Source: Mycolicibacter sinensis (GTDB taxonomy: Bacteria; Actinomycetota; Actinomycetes; Mycobacteriales; Mycobacteriaceae). Taken from it: a stretch of 64,000 nt of DNA. Under the pieces are notes generated by a model that saw only the letters and a program-made list of their open reading frames with translations, had not been told where the DNA came from and searched no databases. The DNA lies in assembly GCF_001667375.1 (NCBI RefSeq), contig NZ_LZIN01000024.1, positions 1 to 64,000 on the forward strand. The letters run 5' to 3'. Shown here one piece after another: positions 55,773 through 62,092 of the stretch. Position 1 is the stretch's first letter; the number at the start of each line of letters is the position of its first letter. The position numbers and the translations under genes were made by a program.

Positions 55773-58251
55773 GCACCACGACGACCGGCCGGGGGATGCC
55801 TCGTCCGGGCGGTCCGACGTCGGCGGTCGCCGCGCGCCGGGCCCGCCCGATGACCGGCAGACCACGATCATCCCCGCCGTCGACGACGCGGTCACCGCCG
55901 ACCTGCGCGATCCGATCGACGCGGTCAAAGCCGCCCTCGACGGCGCGCCGCGGCAACGCGAGCAGGCGCTGAGCGGACGGCGCCCGTCCCGGCAAGAGCC
56001 GCCGCCGGAGGACCCGGCCGACGCGTCGCCGCGGCGAAACCTGCGCTCCGAGCACACCGAGCGGCCCGCTGCGCAAGACCTGCGGGACTGGCTGCGCCGG
56101 CACCCGCCGAACTGGCGGTGGATCCGGCGGGGGCTCTACATCGCCGCCGCGGTGATGCTGCTGCTGCCGGTCATCACCTTCGCGATGGCCTACTCCATCA
56201 CCGATGTGCCCTCACCCGGCGACATCCGCACCAACCAGGTATCGACGATTCTGGCCAACGACGGTACGGAACTGGCGAAAATCATTCCGCCGGAAGGCAA
56301 CCGCGTCGACATCGACATCAACCAGGTGCCGGTGTATGTGCGCAACGCGGTGCTGGCCGCCGAGGACCGTGACTTCTACTCCAACCCGGGCTTCTCGGTG
56401 TCGGGTTTCGCCCGCGCGATCAAGAACAACCTGTTCGGCGGTGACACCCAGGGCGGCTCGACGATCACCCAGCAGTACGTCAAGAACGCCCTGGTCGGAT
56501 CCGAGCGGGCCGGCATGGGCGGATTGCTCCGCAAGGCGAAAGAGCTCGTGATCGCCACCAAGATGTCCAGTGCATGGCCCAAAGATGATGTGCTGCAGGC
56601 CTATCTGAACATCATCTACTTCGGCCGCAGCGCCTACGGGATCGCCGCGGCGTCCCGGGCCTACTTCGACAAGCCCGTCGAGCAACTCGACGTCGCCGAG
56701 GGCGCGCTGCTGGCCGCGCTGATCCAGCGACCGTCCACGCTGGATCCCGCCGTCGATCTCGAAGGTGCCATCGACCGGTGGAACTGGGTGCTCGACGGCA
56801 TGGTGGAGACCGGAGCGCTCTCGGCCGGGGAGCGTGCCGCCCAACAGTTCCCGGAGACGGTGCCACCGGAGCTGGCCCGCTCCCAGAACATCACCACCGG
56901 GGCCAACGGGCTGATCCAGCGGCAGGTCACCAAGGAACTGTTGGAGCTGTTCGACATCAACGAGCAGACCCTGAACACCCAGGGTTTGCAGATCACCACC
57001 ACCATCGACCCGCAGGCCCAGAGCGCCGCCGAAGACGCGGTGGAGACCTACCTCAAAGACCAGATCCCCAACATGCGTTCGGCGGTGGTCTCGATCGATC
57101 CGCGCGACGGCGGGGTGCGCGCCTATTACGGCGGTTCGGACGCCAACGGCTTCGACTTCGCCCAGGCCGGCCTGCAGACCGGGTCGTCGTTCAAGGTGTT
57201 CGCCCTGGTGGCCGCGCTGGAACAGGGCATCGGCCTGGGCTATCAGATCGACAGTTCGCCGCTGACCCTCGACAACGGCCGGACCAAAATCACCAACTCC
57301 GAGGGTGAGAGCTGCGGGGTCTGCAACATCGCCGAGGCGCTCAAGCGCTCGCTGAACACCGCCTACTACCGGCTGATGCTCAAACTCAAGAATGGGGCGC
57401 AGGACGTCGCCGACGCGGCGCACCAGGCCGGGGTGGCCAAGAGTTTCCCCGGTGTGCCGCACACCCTTTCCCAAGACGGCGGGCCGCCCGAAGGCGGCGT
57501 CGTGCTGGGGCAGTACCAGACCCGGGTGATCGACATGGCCTCGGCGTACGCGACGCTGGCCGCCTCGGGCGTCTACCACCCGCCGCACTTCGTGGCGAAG
57601 GTGGTCAACGCCGAGGGCCAGGTGCTGTTCGACGCCCAGACGTCCGAAGACACCGGCGAGCAGCGCATCCCCAAAGCGGTCGCCGACAACGTCACCTCGG
57701 CCATGCAGCCCATCGCCGGCTGGTCGCGCGGACACAACCTGGCCGGTGGCCGGCCCTCGGCGGCCAAGACCGGCACCACCCAGCTGGGGGACACCGGCGC
57801 CAACCGGGACGGCTGGATGGTCGGTTACACGCCGTCGTTGTCGACCGCGGTGTGGGTCGGCACCACCGGAGGCGATGAGCCGCTGGTGAATCAGTGGGGC
57901 GGCCCGGTGTACGGGGCGGGTATCCCGGCCGACATCTGGAAGGCCACCATGGACGGCGCCTTGCGGGGCACCTCCAACGAGACCTTCCCGACGCCCACCG
58001 AGATCGGCGGCTACGCGGGCGTGCCGGCCGCGCCGCCGCCGCCCCCGCCGCAGGAGACCGGGCCGCTGACCGAGCCGTCGGAGACCGTCATCCAGCCGAC
58101 GATCGAGATCGCCCCGGGTATCACCATCCCGATCGGTCCGCCGACCACGATCCCGGTCGCCCCGCCCGCGCCGTCCTCGGCCCAGGAGCCGCAGTCCCCA
58201 GGGTCCCCCGAGCAGTCCGCGACCGCGCCGGGTGAACCGGCGGTTCCGTGA
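55765..58251 (+). CDS. ponA1: Bifunctional penicillin-binding protein PonA1
   Basis: 828 residues from the GTG at 55765. The cytoplasmic N-terminus (about 1-125) contains Thr34 in QTTIIPAVDD, matching the position reported as a PknB site in M. tuberculosis. Membrane segment (about 130-152). GT51 transglycosylase with catalytic Glu in AAEDRDFYSNPGFS (about residue 200) and GGSTITQQYVKN. Transpeptidase with active-site Ser in TGSSFK (about 474), SLN, and KTG (about 668). Pro-rich C-terminal tail. It polymerises and crosslinks peptidoglycan at the poles. Overlaps the DUF5318 gene by 8 nt. Confidence 0.97.
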   Translation: MSKHHDDRPGDASSGRSDVGGRRAPGPPDDRQTTIIPAVDDAVTADLRDPIDAVKAALDGAPRQREQALSGRRPSRQEPPPEDPADASPRRNLRSEHTERPAAQDLRDWLRRHPPNWRWIRRGLYIAAAVMLLLPVITFAMAYSITDVPSPGDIRTNQVSTILANDGTELAKIIPPEGNRVDIDINQVPVYVRNAVLAAEDRDFYSNPGFSVSGFARAIKNNLFGGDTQGGSTITQQYVKNALVGSERAGMGGLLRKAKELVIATKMSSAWPKDDVLQAYLNIIYFGRSAYGIAAASRAYFDKPVEQLDVAEGALLAALIQRPSTLDPAVDLEGAIDRWNWVLDGMVETGALSAGERAAQQFPETVPPELARSQNITTGANGLIQRQVTKELLELFDINEQTLNTQGLQITTTIDPQAQSAAEDAVETYLKDQIPNMRSAVVSIDPRDGGVRAYYGGSDANGFDFAQAGLQTGSSFKVFALVAALEQGIGLGYQIDSSPLTLDNGRTKITNSEGESCGVCNIAEALKRSLNTAYYRLMLKLKNGAQDVADAAHQAGVAKSFPGVPHTLSQDGGPPEGGVVLGQYQTRVIDMASAYATLAASGVYHPPHFVAKVVNAEGQVLFDAQTSEDTGEQRIPKAVADNVTSAMQPIAGWSRGHNLAGGRPSAAKTGTTQLGDTGANRDGWMVGYTPSLSTAVWVGTTGGDEPLVNQWGGPVYGAGIPADIWKATMDGALRGTSNETFPTPTEIGGYAGVPAAPPPPPPQETGPLTEPSETVIQPTIEIAPGITIPIGPPTTIPVAPPAPSSAQEPQSPGSPEQSATAPGEPAVP

Positions 58252-59864
58252 CCCAGCGCCCGGTCTGCTCGCCGCAGCCATTGGCCGCTGATCTGCGCAG
58301 CGCCGACGACCGCGACTTGCCCAGCCGCACCGACGCATTCGCACAAGCCCTGTCCAACACCGTCGGTGGGCCGGTGGGCCGGCACGCGCTCATCGGGCGC
58401 AGCAGGTTCATGACGCCACTGCGGGTGATGTTCCTGATCGCCGTGCTGTTCATGGCGTTGGGCTGGACCACCAAGTCGCCGTGTCTGCAGAGCGCCGGCA
58501 GCGGCGGCCCCGATCAGCGGGTGGCCAACTGGGACAACCAGCGCGCCTACTTCCAGCTGTGCTACTCCGACGTCGTACCGCTCTACACCGCCGAGCTGCT
58601 GGACCAGGGCAAGTTTCCGTACAAGTCCAGCTGGGTGGAGAAGGACTCCTCCGGCAAGGAGCAGATCCGCTACGACGGGCAGCCCGCGAAGCGCTACATG
58701 GAGTATCCGGTGGTGACCGGGCTTTACCAGTACGCGGCGATGGCGCTGGCCAAGACGTACACGGCGATCACCAAGGTGGTGAAGATCCCGGCGCTGAGCG
58801 GGGTCGCCGAAGTGGTGGTGTTCTTCGACATCGTCGCGCTGGGCCTGGCCCTGGCCTGGCTGGCCACGGTGTGGTCCACCGCGCTGGTGGCCGGGCGGCG
58901 AATCTGGGATGCGGCGCTGGTGGCGGCCTCGCCGCTGGTCATCTTCCAGATCTTCACCAACTTCGACGCGCTGGCCGTCGCGTTCGCCGGCGGCGGGCTG
59001 CTGGCCTGGGCCCGACGCCGGCCGGTGGCCGCGGGGGTGCTGCTCGGGGTGGGCACCGCCGCCAAGTTGTACCCGGCGCTGCTGTTGTTTCCGCTGCTGG
59101 TGCTGGGGCTGCGCACCGGGCGACTGGGTGAGGTCAGGCGCACCGCGGCGGCGACGGTGGTGGCCTGGGTGGTGGTGAACCTGCCGGTCCTGGTCTTCGC
59201 GCCGCGGGGCTGGAGCGAGTTCTTCCGGCTGAACTCCCGCCGCGGCGACGACATGGATTCGCTGTACAACGTGGTGAAGTCGTTGACCGGCTGGCGCGGC
59301 TTCGACGGCGACCTGGGCTTGTGGGAGCCCCCGACGGTGCTCAACCTCGTGGTCGCCGTGTCGTTCGCGCTGTGCTGCGCCGGGATCGGCTACCTCGCGC
59401 TGACGGCGCCGCGGCGACCGCGCCTGGCGCAGTTAGCCTTCCTGGTGGTGGCGGCTTTCCTGCTGACCAACAAGGTGTGGAGCCCGCAGTTCTCGCTGTG
59501 GCTGGTGCCGCTGGCCGTGCTGGCCCTGCCGCACCGCCGGGTGCTGCTGGCCTGGATGACCGTCGACGCGCTGGTGTGGGTGCCGCGGATGTACTACCTC
59601 TATAGCGTCCCGGATCGCAGCCTGCCCGAGCAGTGGTTCACCACCACGGTGCTGGTGCGCGATCTGGCGGTGCTGGGCTTGTGCGCGCTGGTGATCCGGC
59701 AGATCTATCGTCCGGAGCAGGATTTGGTGCGCGAGCACGATATCGACGACCCCGCCGGCGGGGTGTTCGACCGGGCGCCGGATTACCCGCCGTCCTGGTT
59801 GCCGGCGCGATTGCGGCCCACACCCGCGCCGGCCGATTTCGTTCCGCAGCCCGGCCTCCGGTAA
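58248..59864 (+). CDS. GT87-like polytopic membrane glycosyltransferase (Rv0051-like)
   Basis: 538 residues, GTG start overlapping the ponA1 stop by 4 nt. Roughly ten membrane segments; a first extracytoplasmic loop with QLCYSDVVPLYTAELLDQGKF; and GVGTAAKLYPALLLFPLLVL, typical of GT87/DUF2029 (PimE/alpha-mannosyltransferase-like) proteins. These use polyprenyl-phosphate sugars on the outer face of the membrane. The donor and acceptor are unknown; coupling to ponA1 suggests envelope polysaccharide work. Confidence 0.88.
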   Translation: MTQRPVCSPQPLAADLRSADDRDLPSRTDAFAQALSNTVGGPVGRHALIGRSRFMTPLRVMFLIAVLFMALGWTTKSPCLQSAGSGGPDQRVANWDNQRAYFQLCYSDVVPLYTAELLDQGKFPYKSSWVEKDSSGKEQIRYDGQPAKRYMEYPVVTGLYQYAAMALAKTYTAITKVVKIPALSGVAEVVVFFDIVALGLALAWLATVWSTALVAGRRIWDAALVAASPLVIFQIFTNFDALAVAFAGGGLLAWARRRPVAAGVLLGVGTAAKLYPALLLFPLLVLGLRTGRLGEVRRTAAATVVAWVVVNLPVLVFAPRGWSEFFRLNSRRGDDMDSLYNVVKSLTGWRGFDGDLGLWEPPTVLNLVVAVSFALCCAGIGYLALTAPRRPRLAQLAFLVVAAFLLTNKVWSPQFSLWLVPLAVLALPHRRVLLAWMTVDALVWVPRMYYLYSVPDRSLPEQWFTTTVLVRDLAVLGLCALVIRQIYRPEQDLVREHDIDDPAGGVFDRAPDYPPSWLPARLRPTPAPADFVPQPGLR

Positions 59865-59950
59865 CCTAGCCGGGTTGCCGACGCAGGCGACCCTCCTGCC
59901 GTGGACACATCCACGGCCGCACTACGACCATAGGAGGTGATGAGGTTCCC
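59865..59950 (+). promoter_or_regulatory. rpsF leader with hairpin and anti-Shine-Dalgarno
   Basis: Hairpin CCGTGGA-CACA-TCCACGG (59899-59916) is followed by CCGC. CCTCCT (59892-59897) is exactly complementary to the rpsF ribosome-binding site AGGAGG (59932-59937). This resembles an autoregulatory leader of the S6:S18 type, in which the S6-S18 complex represses its own operon. Confidence 0.5.
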
Positions 59951-60241
59951 ATGCGTCCATACGAAATCATGGTCATCCTTGACCCCACTCTCGACGAGCG
60001 CACCGTCGCCCCGTCTCTGGAGACGTTCTTGAACGTCATCCGCAAAGACGGCGGAACGGTGGAGAAGGTCGACATCTGGGGTAAGCGGCGCCTGGCCTAC
60101 GAGATCGCCAAGCATGCCGAGGGCATCTATGCGGTGATCGACGTCAAGGCCGCCCCGGCGACCGTCTCCGAGCTCGACCGGCAGCTCGGCCTGAACGAGG
60201 CGGTGCTGCGCACCAAGGTGATGCGGACCGACAAGTCGTAG
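59951..60241 (+). CDS. rpsF: 30S ribosomal protein S6
   Basis: 96 residues, ATG start with AGGAGG 13 nt upstream. Ferredoxin-like S6 fold: [30 protein letters not shown], and the C-terminal [12 protein letters not shown]. It binds 16S rRNA as a pair with S18, encoded in the same operon (rpsF-ssb-rpsR-rplI). Confidence 0.98.
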   Translation: MRPYEIMVILDPTLDERTVAPSLETFLNVIRKDGGTVEKVDIWGKRRLAYEIAKHAEGIYAVIDVKAAPATVSELDRQLGLNEAVLRTKVMRTDKS

Positions 60242-60310
60242 CAGGCTGTCGTCGCCGTTGCGTAGGCTCAGCTGACAATGCAGCGTCGATACCGACCTTA
60301 GGAGGGCCCC

Positions 60311-60829
60311 GTGGCAATTGGTGACACCACGATCACCGTCGTCGGAAACCTGACCGCGGACCCCGATCTGCGGTTCACCCCGTCGGGGGCGGCGGTCGCC
60401 AACTTCACTGTGGCGTCCACCCCGCGGGTCTACGACCGGCAGAGCGGTGAGTGGAAGGACGGCGACGCGCTGTTCCTGCGGTGCAACATCTGGCGTGAGG
60501 CCGCAGAGAACGTTGCCGAGAGCCTCACCCGCGGATCGCGGGTGATCGTCACCGGCCGGCTACGGCAGCGGTCCTTCGAAACCCGCGAGGGCGAGAAGCG
60601 CACCGTCTACGAGGTGGAGGTCGACGAGATCGGCCCCTCGTTGCGGTACGCCACCGCCAAGATCAACAAGGTCAGCCGTGGCGGCGGCGGCGGCGGTTTC
60701 GGCGGCGGGGGCGGCGGCATGCAGTCCCCGGCGGCAGCCTCCTCCGGCGGCGCGCCCGCGGAAGACCCGTGGGGCAGTGCTCCGGCGTCCGGCTCCTTCG
60801 GCGGCGCCGACGACGAACCGCCCTTTTAG
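60311..60829 (+). CDS. ssb: Single-stranded DNA-binding protein
   Basis: 172 residues, GTG start with AGGAGG 4 nt upstream. N-terminal OB-fold (about 1-120: [41 protein letters not shown]). A Gly-rich linker with [13 protein letters not shown] precedes the acidic tip DDEPPF that binds partner proteins. Forms tetramers coating ssDNA at forks. Position between rpsF and rpsR is typical. Confidence 0.98.
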   Translation: MAIGDTTITVVGNLTADPDLRFTPSGAAVANFTVASTPRVYDRQSGEWKDGDALFLRCNIWREAAENVAESLTRGSRVIVTGRLRQRSFETREGEKRTVYEVEVDEIGPSLRYATAKINKVSRGGGGGGFGGGGGGMQSPAAASSGGAPAEDPWGSAPASGSFGGADDEPPF

Positions 60830-60862
60830 ACCAACGAACCACAGCACGAAAGAGATAAATAG

Positions 60863-61117
60863 ATGGCGAAATCCAACAAGCGGCGGCCGGCTCCCGAGAA
60901 GCCGATCAAGACTCGCAAATGCGCGTTCTGCTCCAACAAGAAGCAGGTGATCGACTACAAGGACACCTCGCTGCTGCGCACCTACATCAGTGAGCGGGGC
61001 AAGATCCGCGCCCGCCGTGTGACCGGCAACTGCGTTCAGCACCAGCGCGACATCGCGCTCGCGGTGAAGAACGCCCGCGAGGTCGCGTTGCTGCCCTTCA
61101 CCTCGTCGGCGCGCTAG
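60863..61117 (+). CDS. rpsR: 30S ribosomal protein S18
   Basis: 84 residues. Basic N-terminus, KCAFCSNKK and [11 protein letters not shown]: a Cys-containing (probably zinc-binding) S18, the form normally used when zinc is sufficient. Partner of S6 on the platform of the 30S subunit. 33 nt after ssb. Confidence 0.98.
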   Translation: MAKSNKRRPAPEKPIKTRKCAFCSNKKQVIDYKDTSLLRTYISERGKIRARRVTGNCVQHQRDIALAVKNAREVALLPFTSSAR

Positions 61118-61149
61118 CCGGCCACTGACATCCGAGAAAGTACGAAACG

Positions 61150-61608
61150 ATGAAGCTGATTTTGACCGCTGAGGTGGACCACCTCGGGGCGGCCGGAGAC
61201 ACCGTCGAGGTCAAGGACGGGTATGGCCGCAACTACTTGCTCCCGCGGGGGCTGGCGATCGTCGCCTCGCGCGGCGCGCAGAAGCAGGCCGACGACATCC
61301 GCCGGGCCCGCGAGACCAAGCAGGTGCGCGACCTGGACCACGCCAAGGAGCTCAAGGAAGCTCTGCAGGCGCTGGGTACCGTCACCCTTCCGGCGAAGAC
61401 CTCCGGCGACTCGGGCAAGCTGTTCGGCTCGGTGACCGCCGCCGACGTGGTTGCTGCGATCAAGAAGGCCGGCGGGCCCAACCTCGACCGGCGGATCGTC
61501 CGGTTGCCCAAGGCCCACATCAAGACCGTCGGCAGCCACCCGGTGTCGGTGCGCCTGCACCCCGAGGTCCACGTCGACGTCACGCTCGACGTCGCCGCGG
61601 CGAACTAG
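61150..61608 (+). CDS. rplI: 50S ribosomal protein L9
   Basis: 152 residues. N-terminal rRNA-binding domain with the L9 signature ([22 protein letters not shown] region), a long connecting helix and a C-terminal domain ([26 protein letters not shown]). Last gene of the rpsF operon; a terminator hairpin follows 34 nt later. Confidence 0.98.
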   Translation: MKLILTAEVDHLGAAGDTVEVKDGYGRNYLLPRGLAIVASRGAQKQADDIRRARETKQVRDLDHAKELKEALQALGTVTLPAKTSGDSGKLFGSVTAADVVAAIKKAGGPNLDRRIVRLPKAHIKTVGSHPVSVRLHPEVHVDVTLDVAAAN

Positions 61609-61642
61609 CGTCTACTGCAACAGCCCCGGTGGCGGCCTGATC

Positions 61643-61659
61643 AGCCCCGCCGGGGCTTT
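61643..61659 (+). terminator. Intrinsic terminator after rplI
   Basis: AGCCCC-GCC-GGGGCT hairpin followed by TT; an overlapping larger stem can form with the AGCCCCGG at 61622. Ends the rpsF-ssb-rpsR-rplI transcript. The T-run is short, as is common in mycobacteria. Confidence 0.7.
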
Positions 61660-61674
61660 GCTCTGCCCATATCC

Positions 61675-61706
61675 GGTTAACTTCGGTTAACTCTGGCTAA
61701 CTTTGG
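61675..61706. repeat. Three 10-bp phased direct repeats
   Basis: GGTTAACTTC, GGTTAACTCT and GGCTAACTTT follow head to tail with an exact 10-bp period (61675, 61685, 61695). The core GTTAAC is itself palindromic. The period equals about one DNA turn, putting all copies on one face of the helix, as for a cooperative binding site. No known protein can be assigned. Confidence 0.7.
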
Positions 61707-61880
61707 GGGCGGTGCGTACTCCTCGTGCTATTTACCCGGTCGTGGAGCCCCGTCCACCTACTCGCAAGGCAACACGCCCAAAAGGGCAACCTGAGCCGAC
61801 ACGCCGAAGAGATTGTCTTCCACAGTGCAGAGGCCAGGGTGTGGTGCGCTTACCTGCGGAGATAGCCCAACGTGGGTGGA

Positions 61881-61956
61881 CCATCCACAGGTCTTCCCCA
61901 CCGTCCCAAACAAGTGAAGGACCGGTGTCCACACTTCATCCACACCTTTGTGAACA
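61881..61956. promoter_or_regulatory. DnaA-box-like cluster upstream of dnaB
   Basis: CCATCCACA (61881-61889), GTGTCCACA (61925-61933), TCATCCACA (61936-61944) and TTGTGAACA (61948-61956). The first three differ from TTGTCCACA or TTATCCACA by one or two bases. They end about 135 bp before the dnaB ATG. Confidence 0.5.
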
Positions 61957-62092
61957 AGCGCGTTTGGTGCCGACGCCAGCAACGCCTACCGTCAACCCGG
62001 CACGACGCGATGGGGGTGTCGGTGTCCACGGCTATCGTCGGGACATAAACGTCGAATAGATGTTCGAGCGTGCTGCGGAGGAGGTGGGGCGT

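Larger units (their letters stand above)
61609..62092. other. rplI-dnaB intergenic region
   Basis: 484 bp lacking a convincing gene. In order it holds an intrinsic terminator, three 10-bp direct repeats, a cluster of DnaA-box-like sites, and the dnaB ribosome-binding site (GGAGGAGGTGG, 62077-62087). A 118-codon open frame (61703-62059) shows no recognisable domain and crosses the DnaA-box cluster. M. tuberculosis has the hypothetical gene Rv0057 in this position, for which I see no counterpart. Confidence 0.6.

Noticed and set aside
56212..58344. 710-codon - strand frame opposite ponA1
   Set aside because: Composition is typical of an antisense frame (Gly/Arg/Val/Asp rich) and ponA1 explains the region.
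61948..61956. TTGTGAACA counted as a firm DnaA box here and near 15828
   Set aside because: Two central mismatches from TTGTCCACA; kept only as a weak match within clusters.
61703..62059. 118-codon frame between rplI and dnaB, at the place of Rv0057
   Set aside because: No ribosome-binding site or domain, and it crosses the DnaA-box-like cluster; more likely non-coding.
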